Shown here piece after piece: positions 1 through 7,487 of a DNA stretch of 64,000 nt. The translations under genes were made by a program, and so were the position numbers. Below the pieces are notes generated by a model. The model made no database searches, had not been told where the DNA came from, and was given only the letters and a program-made list of their open reading frames with translations. How positions within the stretch are numbered: the stretch's first letter is position 1; each line of letters opens with the position of its first letter. The DNA is from UBA1731 sp045595285 (GTDB taxonomy: Bacteria > Verrucomicrobiota > Kiritimatiellia > RFP12 > UBA1067): the NCBI GenBank assembly GCA_045595285.1, contig JAZOAC010000132.1:1-64000 (forward strand), in the 5' to 3' direction.

Positions 1-72
1 ATCGATTGACCGGCATGAAAAGTCAATCCAGATGGACTTCAGGGGCAATGCAAATTTCTTTAACATTTTCAT
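1..72 (-). CDS. Possible start of a further operon gene, cut by the window edge
   Basis: An ATG at 72 opens a frame that stays open to base 1 (about 24 residues, beginning MKMLKKFALPLK). It starts 16 nt after the stop of the preceding minus-strand gene, so it would continue the same operon. The ribosome site is weak (GAGCG) and too little protein is visible to name it. It could equally be non-coding. Confidence 0.3.
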   Translation of the reverse strand, partial: MKMLKKFALPLKSIWIDFSCRSID

Positions 73-88
73 CGGCTCAACAACGCTC

Positions 89-586
89 TTATACCTCATT
101 CAATACAGGATACCGCTCCGTCGCCATATCGTACGGCCCAAGCACACCGTCGCTCACAAGCCTGTCGCATACCACCACGGCATTGTCATGGCTGATGCGA
201 AGAAAGTTTTGAATGTGCTGAAAATGAACAGATTCCTTTTTCCGCTCCGCAATCAGTTTTTCGATTTTGCAGCACCATGCCTCGATATTATTCTGAAAGA
301 CCTTCACGCTCAAAGGCTCGTCCCACATGAAATCAGGCACTGGCCGCGGTTTAATATCGCGCAACCGGCGCATGACATCGGTTCGTCTCTCTTCCTGACC
401 TGTCGCGCGGTACGCTTCCATCAACTCCGTCAAAAGCGGCACGGCATAAGGATATTTCACCGCCTTGCGTTCAAGACGCACACACTTGCGGAACGTATCC
501 AGCTCCCGCAATTCATCGTTCTTCGATCGCCTCCATGCCCGTGCGCGGGCACACGCAGTCTTAATCAGCCACATAAGTTTCTTCAT
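89..586 (-). CDS. Small protein with C-terminal FtsK-gamma-like winged helix
   Basis: 165 aa. The start has a GAAGGAG ribosome site 8 nt upstream, and the gene overlaps the end of the gene before it by 26 nt. The N-terminal half is basic and helical (possible TPR-like 'AVPLLTELMEAYRATGQ'). Residues about 115-160 (FLRISHDNAVVVCDRLVSDG followed by VLGP) resemble the FtsK gamma winged helix, whose family pattern is 'RKFRIGYNRAARIMEQLEEDGIVGP'. In FtsK that domain reads KOPS DNA sequences; here there is no motor or membrane part, so DNA binding is an inference. It is the last complete gene of the operon built around the AAA+ ATPase. Confidence 0.75.
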   Translation of the reverse strand: MKKLMWLIKTACARARAWRRSKNDELRELDTFRKCVRLERKAVKYPYAVPLLTELMEAYRATGQEERRTDVMRRLRDIKPRPVPDFMWDEPLSVKVFQNNIEAWCCKIEKLIAERKKESVHFQHIQNFLRISHDNAVVVCDRLVSDGVLGPYDMATERYPVLNEV

Positions 587-1259
587 TTCTCAACTCCTTC
601 AAATACTTTTCATTCATATTATCATGCCATTTCTTTGTTTCTTGCAACCGTTCCCTTACGCGCTCATCGACTTTACCAAAATGAGGAAACAATTCCCAAA
701 CCAATGGATGATCATGACTACCATACTGATTATATACGGTATAGCTGTCGTCTGAATAATCCCATCCTAATTCCGTTATGTTTCCATATTCCTTTTTTGC
801 CCGCTCAAGGCATGCTTGATAATCTTCCTCGGTGCAAGGGAACCCGTCAATCAACACCGGTTCTGCGGAAACTGATGAGACTTCAAAAGCCACGTCCCCT
901 GGTTTAAGCTTCAGCGTTTTTGGATCTCTACCCTTAAATGTCTTCCTACAGGCAGCGTCAAGCAGACTCTCGCATAGGAGTGTGCCATCCGCCAAGTACG
1001 CCCTGACCGAATCATATTCGCAGATCATCTTCCCGAAAGAACAGCGGTCAGACTCGACATATCCACCATCAACCGTATGTTCATACAACCAGTATCCGAT
1101 CGTACGCATTACGCCATCCTTTGCAACTATTCTGCGGATAAACCGCTCCGCTTTCTGGAGCGAACTGTATAAACCCATCGGGTGCTCGGAAACATCATAC
1201 GTACCGTTTTGACGCTTCGCATACCCATGCTCTAACATTACCAGACGGAACACTTTCAT
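561..1259 (-). CDS. Hypothetical protein, paralogue of the next upstream gene
   Basis: 232 aa from the ATG at 1259, which has an AAAGGA site 7 nt upstream; an earlier in-frame ATG lacks one. It is clearly homologous along its whole length to the product of 1296..1973: both start MKVF, and share 'TIGYWLYEHTVD', 'YDSVRAYLADG', 'FKGRDP/S', 'DYxDDSYxVY' and 'HPLxW..FPHFG'. I do not recognise a named domain. Similar proteins occur as tandem paralogues in Bacteroidetes-type genomes and may be immunity or regulatory proteins, but that is recollection and inference. It overlaps the start of the downstream winged-helix gene by 26 nt. Confidence 0.8.
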   Translation of the reverse strand: MKVFRLVMLEHGYAKRQNGTYDVSEHPMGLYSSLQKAERFIRRIVAKDGVMRTIGYWLYEHTVDGGYVESDRCSFGKMICEYDSVRAYLADGTLLCESLLDAACRKTFKGRDPKTLKLKPGDVAFEVSSVSAEPVLIDGFPCTEEDYQACLERAKKEYGNITELGWDYSDDSYTVYNQYGSHDHPLVWELFPHFGKVDERVRERLQETKKWHDNMNEKYLKELRNEETYVAD

Positions 1260-1295
1260 GGCATATCCTTTCACCTTATTATACTGCACACAAAG

Positions 1296-1973
1296 TCACA
1301 CTTCGCTTTCCTGTTTCTCGACACATTTTTCCATGCAATCATATTCCGCCTTTATCTTCTGCAAACGCTTCAGCACCCGCTTGTTGACATTTCCAAAATG
1401 CGGAAAGACCGTCCAAGCCAATGGATGGGCATGTTCTCTGTCTTGCTTGTATACCAGATAGCTGTCATCCGTATAATCCCAAAACAGATTCTCAATCTCA
1501 TATTCCTTTTTGGCGGCCACTTTCTCCTTTCGATAATCGTCTTTTGTTGGCGGACATTTTCCAACCAGAACGGGTTCTGCGCGTTCACGGCCAACCAAGA
1601 AGGCTACATCACCACATTTGAGCTTCAACGTTTCAGAATCGCGTCCTTTGAACGGCTTCACTCCGGCTTCATCAAACGAACTCTCGCACAAAAGACTTCC
1701 ATCCGCCAAATACGCCCTGACCGAATCATATTCACAAACCATCTTCCCGGAAGAACAGCTGTCAGACTCGACATACCCGTCATCAACCGTATGTTCATAC
1801 AGCCAGTATCCGATCGTGTGTTTCATTCCTTCCTGCGCAATGATTTCGCGAATGACCTTCTCCGCACTACTGACCGAACCATACATCCCGGCAAAATAGA
1901 CTGAGACATCATACGAACCATCTTTATTCTTCGCGTACCAATTCCGTATATGTTTTAAACTGAACACTTTCAT
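1296..1973 (-). CDS. Hypothetical protein, tandem paralogue
   Basis: 225 aa, beginning MKVFSLKHIRNWYAKNKDG. It is the upstream copy of a tandem pair with 561..1259; the copies diverge most at the N-terminal 20 residues and in the middle ('VGRERAEPVLVGKCPPT' against 'VSSVSAEPVLIDGFPCT'). It is rich in acidic and aromatic residues, with no signal peptide or membrane segment, so probably cytosolic. It sits 3 nt after the nuclease-like gene and 36 nt before its paralogue, which points to co-transcription. Function unknown. Confidence 0.8.
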   Translation of the reverse strand: MKVFSLKHIRNWYAKNKDGSYDVSVYFAGMYGSVSSAEKVIREIIAQEGMKHTIGYWLYEHTVDDGYVESDSCSSGKMVCEYDSVRAYLADGSLLCESSFDEAGVKPFKGRDSETLKLKCGDVAFLVGRERAEPVLVGKCPPTKDDYRKEKVAAKKEYEIENLFWDYTDDSYLVYKQDREHAHPLAWTVFPHFGNVNKRVLKRLQKIKAEYDCMEKCVEKQESEV

Positions 1974-1976
1974 ATC

Positions 1977-2606
1977 TCAATCTCTTACGTCATGTCTTTC
2001 ATTATTTTCAGCTTGGTACCAGCAACAATCTTTTGTATCGACTAAAAAACCAGTCCCGTCTTTCAATAAAGTTTCTATATTTTCTATCTTCCATTTATTA
2101 TCGCAGAAGTTTGCGATAACAACCTGTACCTTTCCACTACATAAATTTTCCTCTTTACACAAGGAATATAAAAACTCAACAGCTTCCTTGTAATATTTTG
2201 TCAATCTGGAGATAATCAATAGCACGCCATTAGAAACATCATACAAATTCATATACTCCCGAAGTTGCACAACGCCATTAAATATTTCGTAATCATTGTT
2301 CTTATGTAATATTTTCACCTCTATCAATGACGCTATTTTATCGTTCTTAACAAAAAAAAAACCATCAGGACGTGCATATGACTTTCTTGCATGTTTGGGG
2401 TAATTATGACATAGATGAAGCCGAGGCTTTAAAATAATCTCTTTAGCGTCTTTAAATTGTTTTTCTCCTTTGATACATCCATTCCTTAAATGCCCCTTCT
2501 TAAAGATTACGTCCTTAATATCCTCTTCTTCCTCAGATGAACAATATTGATTCTTAAAATTAGGGTGATTAGTTAAATAATCTATAAGGCTTTCAGCAAA
2601 ATTCAT
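1977..2606 (-). CDS. PD-(D/E)XK nuclease-like protein
   Basis: 209 aa. 'RPDGFFFVKNDKIASLIEVK' gives D81 and E96-x-K98, the core of a PD-(D/E)XK nuclease, and 'VVQLREYM' (Q114-xxx-Y118) matches the QxxxY motif of RecB-type members. This arrangement is known for DNases and Mrr/RecB-like effector nucleases; activity here is inferred. A GGGGAGGT ribosome site lies 6 nt before the ATG, and the gene starts 1 nt after the Sel1 gene stops. Its AT content is visibly higher than the rest of the window (many AAA, ATA and TTA codons), suggesting horizontal transfer. It could also be an inactive PD-(D/E)XK fold. Confidence 0.75.
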   Translation of the reverse strand: MNFAESLIDYLTNHPNFKNQYCSSEEEEDIKDVIFKKGHLRNGCIKGEKQFKDAKEIILKPRLHLCHNYPKHARKSYARPDGFFFVKNDKIASLIEVKILHKNNDYEIFNGVVQLREYMNLYDVSNGVLLIISRLTKYYKEAVEFLYSLCKEENLCSGKVQVVIANFCDNKWKIENIETLLKDGTGFLVDTKDCCWYQAENNERHDVRD

Positions 2607-2607
2607 T

Positions 2608-3399
2608 TTATACCTCCCCTATTTTCAATTTAAATTCCTTTATAGCCTCGATTGCCGGTCCATATCCTTGATCCGCCGCTTTTTGCAACCATTTTCTTGC
2701 ATATGTCACACTAAGCTTAAACCCATTTTCACCATAATAAAAATTCTTGCCCACTACATATTGCGCATATGCAATCCCATCTTTTGCCAAATTAAGCATC
2801 TCTTGGGAGTCTCGACAAAACTCCAACCTATTGATTGGATTCCCTGTTCTCGATTTATTTAATTCCTCTAATTGCTCCAGAGCCTTCTCATATCCTTGTT
2901 CAGCCGATTGCTCAATCCACTTTCTTCTTTCATAAGCGTTTTCGCAACACATGCCATAATTATACTGAGCCCTCATATCCCCAGATTCTGCGGCTTGCTT
3001 CCATTTCTCAAAATAAATTGAACGGTCTGGCACTTTGTCATAATCTGGAAGCGACTCTCTTTCACGGACAGCTCTTTTGGCCTCGCGTTCAGCCTCCAGT
3101 TTCTCCATCTCCGCCTTTTGTGCAACCGCGCGCTCTGCGGCTATTCGATTTCTTGTATCCTCTATTTGTTTTCGGTCCAACCCCATAATCCCAATAATGG
3201 CGTCAATCAATTCATCATCAGAGGACTTTTTGTCAAGGGCCTTGATCCGATTGGCAACATCATCTTCACCCACTTCTTCAAGCCATTCGCTCAACGAATC
3301 GTCCCTGAATTGATCCAGAATCTCTGTGTCATTAAAATTCTGTTCTATCTTCTTAGGATTAAAATTATGGATTGAAATTCCGTTTAAAGCAAACCTCAT
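2608..3399 (-). CDS. Sel1-repeat protein
   Basis: 263 aa. The C-terminal half carries Sel1/TPR-like repeats: 'AAESGDMRAQYNYGMC', 'WIEQSAEQGYEKAL' and 'WLQKAADQGYGPAIEAI'. These are protein-interaction scaffolds, often signalling adaptors. The N-terminal 75 residues (around 'DDSLSEWLEEVGEDDVANRI') form a separate acidic domain, followed by a charged helix about 85-120 (EMEKLEAEREAKRAVRERES), probably a coiled coil. There is no signal peptide, so it is likely cytosolic, unlike many exported Sel1 proteins. AAAGGAAA precedes the ATG. It lies directly downstream of the AAA+ ATPase (12 nt) and may serve as its adaptor. Confidence 0.85.
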   Translation of the reverse strand: MRFALNGISIHNFNPKKIEQNFNDTEILDQFRDDSLSEWLEEVGEDDVANRIKALDKKSSDDELIDAIIGIMGLDRKQIEDTRNRIAAERAVAQKAEMEKLEAEREAKRAVRERESLPDYDKVPDRSIYFEKWKQAAESGDMRAQYNYGMCCENAYERRKWIEQSAEQGYEKALEQLEELNKSRTGNPINRLEFCRDSQEMLNLAKDGIAYAQYVVGKNFYYGENGFKLSVTYARKWLQKAADQGYGPAIEAIKEFKLKIGEV

Positions 3400-3411
3400 A
3401 ATAATTTCCTT

Positions 3412-4992
3412 TCACGAAGCGGATCTAGCATCCAACTCATTCAGTTTCTTCATCATCTTATCAAGTTTCTCTTTTTGCGAATGATAACTTGAACGTGTAT
3501 CTTTTATCACATCCATCAATATGGAAGCCGAAAGTTTTTCCCATTGCTCTTTTTTATCCAACCCGTATTTACCAACATTGTAATTAAAAACCCGTTTCAT
3601 CGCCTCCTTGACAATGCTTTCAATATCAGCACCAGAATAATTTTCCGTATTCTTCAGTTCGGACACAACCTTTCCCAATTCATCGGGAAGTTCATTGTTA
3701 TTTCTTCGCCTGATATGAAGTTCTAAAATCTGGCGACGCTCTGCCGCATCCGGATATTTCACTTGGAATATCTCATCAAATCTCCCACGACGCAAGAATT
3801 CGGGCGGCAGCTTATCAATGTTGTTGGCCGTCGCAACGACATATATGTTTGACGTTTTCTCCTGCATCCATGTAAGGAAAATACCGAACATCCTCGTCAT
3901 TGAACTGCCGCCTCCGCCTTCGTCACCAATGCCGGAAAACGCCTTTTCTATTTCATCAATCCACAAAACACATGGGGCGGCCGCTTCGGCGACAGATATT
4001 GCACGATGAAGATTTCCCTCACTTTCTCCCACATACTTTCCCATCAGCCGTCCTACGTCCAATTTCAAGAGAGGAATTTCGAATTCCTTGGCAATTGTCT
4101 TGGCCATTAAGCTTTTCCCGCAGCCCGGCATGCCGACTATCATGATTCCAGCCGGTGCATCCACTCCATACTCTCGCGCCAACCCGGGATTCTGAAATAT
4201 TGTTTTATTCGCGGCTATAAAATCGCGGAGTTTTCCAAGACCCCCTACTTCCCCAATCGCATCTGTTTCTATCAATTCCAACAAACCGCTCTTTGAAATC
4301 AGCTGACGTTTTTCTTCATGCACCAACGAAAGATCATTACGGTTGAGTTTTTTGTCTTCAAGTGCCAAATCAAGTATCTGCCGTATTTCAAACTCTGAAA
4401 GTCCCAACAACGCTGTCACAAGCTCCGTACGAGAATCTGGATCAACTTTTGCAGATTCCGATGCCACCACCTCGTCAATAATCTTACCGATAGCCTCTCT
4501 GTCAGGAGATTTCATCTCGACAACCGTAATCAGTTTTTCGAGTTCTGGGGGGATTCTCAATTGGGAATCGACAATGACAATCTGTACCCGATATTTATTG
4601 CCCGACTGCTCCTGTGCGACTTTCAATCGCCATGCTATTGTCTGAAGCAATGAGCAGACTCGTGGATTTGAAAGCGACTCATGAACTTCTCGCAATATCA
4701 GCAAATAATTATTCCTGTCATCATTCAGTTGCGACGTATTGAATTTCTCAAGAAACTCCTCCAAAGTACATCTGCATCTTGGGTTTCGCGGTGATTTGGT
4801 CTTGAAAGATATCCAGCCTCCCGCCTCTGAATATTCTTCTATGCGACATACCTTATCACCGCCCATACCAGGCACGCCAGACTTAGACAACAAAACATCA
4901 ACTGATTTGAAGTCAAAATTTGGGATATAGATTATCGGCCGACGAGCCGCAAGATAATCCTCTAAACACATTCCTGATGATTTGCTATTCAT
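3412..4992 (-). CDS. Ycf46-like AAA+ ATPase
   Basis: 526 aa. Residues 1-240 match the Ycf46-type N-terminal region ('RRPIIYIPNFD', 'RIPPELEKLITVVEM', 'KRQLISKSGLLELIE'). The AAA+ module has Walker A GMPGCGKS (287-294), a pore-region 'LMGKYVGESEG', Walker B CVLWIDEIE (341-349), sensor 1 VVATANN (385-391) and arginine finger RRGRFDE (401-407). The cyanobacterial/plastid protein Ycf46 is linked to inorganic-carbon use; bacterial relatives are mostly uncharacterised. It is presumably a hexameric remodeller, and all catalytic residues are intact. It is the largest gene of the operon, 6 nt after the glycine-rich protein gene and 12 nt before the Sel1 gene. Confidence 0.93.
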   Translation of the reverse strand: MNSKSSGMCLEDYLAARRPIIYIPNFDFKSVDVLLSKSGVPGMGGDKVCRIEEYSEAGGWISFKTKSPRNPRCRCTLEEFLEKFNTSQLNDDRNNYLLILREVHESLSNPRVCSLLQTIAWRLKVAQEQSGNKYRVQIVIVDSQLRIPPELEKLITVVEMKSPDREAIGKIIDEVVASESAKVDPDSRTELVTALLGLSEFEIRQILDLALEDKKLNRNDLSLVHEEKRQLISKSGLLELIETDAIGEVGGLGKLRDFIAANKTIFQNPGLAREYGVDAPAGIMIVGMPGCGKSLMAKTIAKEFEIPLLKLDVGRLMGKYVGESEGNLHRAISVAEAAAPCVLWIDEIEKAFSGIGDEGGGGSSMTRMFGIFLTWMQEKTSNIYVVATANNIDKLPPEFLRRGRFDEIFQVKYPDAAERRQILELHIRRRNNNELPDELGKVVSELKNTENYSGADIESIVKEAMKRVFNYNVGKYGLDKKEQWEKLSASILMDVIKDTRSSYHSQKEKLDKMMKKLNELDARSAS

Positions 4993-4998
4993 TTCTTT

Positions 4999-5556
4999 TC
5001 ACCCCAATGCAACTGCCTTTTTAAGAAGGCTTAGCCCTATCTCGCCAATTTTTCTTACTGCAGATTGATAAAATGCTCTCGCTTTAGATACTATCTTCCT
5101 TGTCCCTATTTTAATCGCTTTATGCACTGATGGATTCCTTACCATTCGCCTCCCTAATGCTTCACCCGTGCACTTCCCCAGTTCTACAATTTTCGGATTG
5201 CCATGACTGGTTAACGCCCCTAATGCTCCGCCAATTGCGCCGCATGTCTTTATGGCCACCTTTTCAATGATGGATACAAGGACAACGGCCTTCCTGTCAG
5301 AGACTTCATCAATAGCATCCTCTTCACTTATCTTCCCTTCTCCTACTTGATATTCCTTGTTTTTTTGAAAAAGAGCGTTGTCGGAGGAAATCGCCGCGTC
5401 TCGAGGATCTATTTCCTTATCAATCAGCAAAATCGCAAGAGACGCAATTTTTCGTGCGACATCAAACTTATCGGAAGAAGTAGGATCCGAAATGGCTTCA
5501 ACCATAAAGTCTGTCATTTTAAGTGGTGATGGAGCAATAACAGTTTCCATGTTCAT
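4999..5556 (-). CDS. Hypothetical protein with glycine-rich central segment
   Basis: 185 aa. GAGGAGG lies 9 nt before the ATG. Residues about 105-135 read 'GAIGGALGALTSHGNP', then 'LGKCTGEALGRRM', a glycine-zipper-like stretch that could pack as helices or insert into a membrane. The C-terminal third is basic ('KIGTRKIVSKARAFYQSAVR'). The N-terminal part is acidic and helical. There is no signal peptide. It starts 2 nt after the coiled-coil gene and ends 6 nt before the AAA+ gene, so a substrate or partner role for the ATPase is plausible but unproven. No family recognised. Confidence 0.75.
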   Translation of the reverse strand: MNMETVIAPSPLKMTDFMVEAISDPTSSDKFDVARKIASLAILLIDKEIDPRDAAISSDNALFQKNKEYQVGEGKISEEDAIDEVSDRKAVVLVSIIEKVAIKTCGAIGGALGALTSHGNPKIVELGKCTGEALGRRMVRNPSVHKAIKIGTRKIVSKARAFYQSAVRKIGEIGLSLLKKAVALG

Positions 5557-5558
5557 CT

Positions 5559-5996
5559 TTAAGCCTCCTCTTCTTCCATAAAGGATTTAATAGTTGAAAC
5601 TTCCAAACCTTCGTTTAATGTCCTGATTATTTCAGAAGCTTCAATTCCGTCATATGACATTGAGCCTGGATTTTCTGCGCCTAAAGCCTCTGCGGCCTGA
5701 ACAAGAACTTCTCCGGTCGAATGTCGATCCTCGTTCAAACTTTGATTAGACTGAACAACACAATCAATTCGTCTTCTTAACCACTCCTCGCGATTCCCAT
5801 TCTTTTTCGCTTCCTGAAGGTTCTGATAATTCGTATCAATATCAGAAAGTGTTTGTACAATTTCGTCTGCGCACTTCTGCCCATCATCACGAGCTTCTGA
5901 CAATTTTTTTGCCAAAAAGTCATTAATTTCGAGTCCAGAGTCTTTAAACTCATTCATTAACTCGCTTATCTTGTTATCGAGTTCTATTGCCTGCAT
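5559..5996 (-). CDS. Hypothetical coiled-coil protein
   Basis: 145 aa, highly charged and almost wholly helical in character: 'ELDNKISELMNEFKDSG', 'KCADEIVQTLSDIDTNYQNL'. It ends in an acidic tail, FMEEEEA. A GGTGGTGGGAG ribosome site directly precedes the ATG. No catalytic motif, signal peptide or membrane segment is visible. It is the second gene of the AAA+ operon and is separated from the next gene by 2 nt, so it is probably a structural partner of that system. Function unknown. Confidence 0.75.
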   Translation of the reverse strand: MQAIELDNKISELMNEFKDSGLEINDFLAKKLSEARDDGQKCADEIVQTLSDIDTNYQNLQEAKKNGNREEWLRRRIDCVVQSNQSLNEDRHSTGEVLVQAAEALGAENPGSMSYDGIEASEIIRTLNEGLEVSTIKSFMEEEEA

Positions 5997-6014
5997 CTCC
6001 CACCACCTTTCTTT

Positions 6015-6218
6015 TTAAATCTTTTCCCAACGGGTCCATTTCGGGCAAGACGAACCTGCGGATGCGGCACTACCGTTTTTGACATCACACCTTGCCATCA
6101 TGTCGCCTACTTTGACATAGATCGGTCTGTTGCCGCCCGCAAAGTCAACCATCCGTACGCCATTCCACCATCTGCATGTCGCACAGCACCTCTGTTCAAT
6201 TCTATAATTTGCCGCCAT
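6015..6218 (-). CDS. Small Cys-rich protein, probable zinc ribbon; first gene of the operon
   Basis: 67 aa. Cysteines fall as 'CCATCRWW' near the N-terminus, then 'ARCDVKNG' and 'SCPKWTRW', the pattern of a small zinc-binding protein with aromatic residues beside the cysteine pairs. Similar 60-70 aa proteins are common hypotheticals in gut bacteria. GAGGAGAGAG stands just before the ATG. It is followed after 18 nt by the coiled-coil gene and is the first gene of the nine-gene run. No confident promoter was found in the 350 nt upstream. Confidence 0.7.
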   Translation of the reverse strand: MAANYRIEQRCCATCRWWNGVRMVDFAGGNRPIYVKVGDMMARCDVKNGSAASAGSSCPKWTRWEKI

Positions 6219-6572
6219 TTCTCTCTCCTCGTTCGCGCCGTTTGTTCAACGCAATCTCATCGGCGCAAAGAATGAGATATGCGGTCATTTCTTCACTGCT
6301 CCGCAGTCAAACACGAATCAAGGGTAAAATAAATCCTCTCTTCGTATTCCGGTAGAGGTCGTGAGAATAACCCTGAAGGAAATACAAAGAGAGGAAAACG
6401 CACATGCGTTCCTCTGCCAAGTATCGCCCTTCTGAAATTTCTCACGTTTCTACCGACGATCGCTTTGCAGCTATGCAAATTGTTATGGTGACGAAGTGGT
6501 TGCTCCGTCTATGTCCGTTTTACTGAGTTATTGAGTTCTTCCTTTCATTATTCAGTTCTTCAGATTTTGAAA
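6219..6572. other. Intergenic stretch between the AAA+ operon and the first HepT gene
   Basis: No convincing gene. It should contain the promoter of the minus-strand AAA+ operon, but no strong -10 element stands out. At 6475-6512 it holds a 38-bp sequence repeated with two mismatches at 8120-8157, and at about 6530-6562 a diverged version (TTCTTCCTTTCATT core) of the repeat found downstream of the other toxin-like modules. Confidence 0.6.
6475..6512. repeat. 38-bp repeat, copy 1
   Basis: Begins GCAAATTGTTATGGTGACGA. It matches 8120-8157 with two T/C differences. Both copies lie downstream of a HepT gene, so the repeat marks the 3' boundary of the two MntA-HepT modules. Confidence 0.85.
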
Positions 6573-6941
6573 TCATCCTAACACTTTACGCGCTTGAATA
6601 TACGCGTCTAAACTTTTCAATTTCGGCAATGTCTCTGGAATAAAATTGACGAAGACATCCCAAACATTCGCAAGGTCGATTCCGAAATATTGATGAATCA
6701 ACACATCCCTGAACCCTGCCATCCCCGTCCAATCGATTTCAGGATGCGACATACGGAAATCGTCAGACAGATTTTTTGTCGCCTCTCCGGCGATTTCAAA
6801 ACTTCGAACCACCGCATTGATCAACAATTTACTTTCGACAAAATCAGAATAATCCTTGCCCGATAGAAAATCAACCACATCCTGTAGTGAATCTGCAATA
6901 TGCAATATGTATATACCGTCTGTCCGCTCAGTCTTGCTCAT
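6573..6941 (-). CDS. HepT-family ribonuclease toxin (module 1)
   Basis: 122 aa HEPN-fold protein (DUF86/HepT). The R-x4-H-x-Y active-site motif is present as RDVLIHQY (R78, H83, Y85), followed by 'FGIDLANVWDVF'. In characterised HepT-MntA pairs HepT is an RNase toxin and MntA silences it by adding AMP to the motif tyrosine. The start overlaps the stop of the MntA gene by 4 nt (ATGA), giving the usual antitoxin-first order. It shares little sequence with the second HepT at 8208..8603, although their partners are near-identical in the N-terminal half. Confidence 0.9.
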   Translation of the reverse strand: MSKTERTDGIYILHIADSLQDVVDFLSGKDYSDFVESKLLINAVVRSFEIAGEATKNLSDDFRMSHPEIDWTGMAGFRDVLIHQYFGIDLANVWDVFVNFIPETLPKLKSLDAYIQARKVLG

Positions 6942-7228
6942 ATCGCCACCGACTCCAACAAAACCTGATTCTGTATATACGGATGTATTCCGCGAGTCGA
7001 AACAACATCCACCTTTCGACCCAAAAAATCCCGCAATGCATTCATCAAATGGACATGAGAAAGAAGCGACGACCCTTCGCCAAATTCAACCAGAAAATCG
7101 ACGTCGCTCTCCGGCGTTTCCTCTTTACGTGCACACGAACCGAACACCCAAAGCTTTTCGGCTTTGTGCGCCCTTGCGACAGCGTAAATCTCATCGCGCT
7201 TCGCACGTATCTCGTCAAGCATGCACAT
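6938..7228 (-). CDS. MntA-like nucleotidyltransferase antitoxin (module 1)
   Basis: 96 aa minimal nucleotidyltransferase with the GS-x10-DxD motif (GSCARKEETPESDVDF; S31, D42, D44). Such proteins AMPylate and inactivate HepT. Residues 1-47 are identical to those of the second copy at 8600..8896, whereas the C-terminal half differs completely apart from 'LGRxVDVVST'. AAGGATG lies 12 nt upstream. A second in-frame ATG two codons in is an alternative start. Confidence 0.9.
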   Translation of the reverse strand: MCMLDEIRAKRDEIYAVARAHKAEKLWVFGSCARKEETPESDVDFLVEFGEGSSLLSHVHLMNALRDFLGRKVDVVSTRGIHPYIQNQVLLESVAI

Positions 7229-7256
7229 ACTGCTATTTCATCCTTAAAGCGCCGTT

Positions 7257-7262
7257 ATTATA
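7257..7262 (-). promoter_or_regulatory. -10 element of MntA-HepT module 1
   Basis: TATAAT on the minus strand within AGTATAATAACGGCG, 28 nt before the start codon. The same AGTATAATAACGGCG sequence precedes module 2, showing that the promoter was duplicated with the gene. Confidence 0.6.
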
Positions 7263-7404
7263 CTCCTTTTGACTGCATAGCGCAACTCACGCCCTCCGAC
7301 TCACGCCCTCCGACTTATCTTTACATTTCGCTAAAATATCCGGGATATTGGACTTGTCAAGCGATGAAAAGGCGAAACACTTTTTGCCGAGATGGTTGTG
7401 TAAT

Positions 7405-7485
7405 GTTGCCAATGTGGTAATGTTGCCAATGTGGTAGTGTTGCCAATGTGGTAGTGTTGCCAATTGCCAATGTTGCCAATTGCCA
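7405..7485. repeat. Tandem 17-bp repeat (GTTGCCAATGTGGTAGT) beside the four-helix-bundle gene
   Basis: Three 17-bp units at 7405-7421, 7422-7438 and 7439-7455 (GTTGCCAATGTGGTA[A/G]T), then two shortened units, GTTGCCAATTGCCAAT and GTTGCCAATTGCCA. An inverted copy lies on the other side of the gene at 7879-7902. Confidence 0.9.
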
Positions 7486-7487
7486 TT

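Noticed and set aside
7405..7485. Possible CRISPR array
   Set aside because: The units are 17 bp and directly abut with no spacers, and no cas genes are present; it is a simple tandem repeat.
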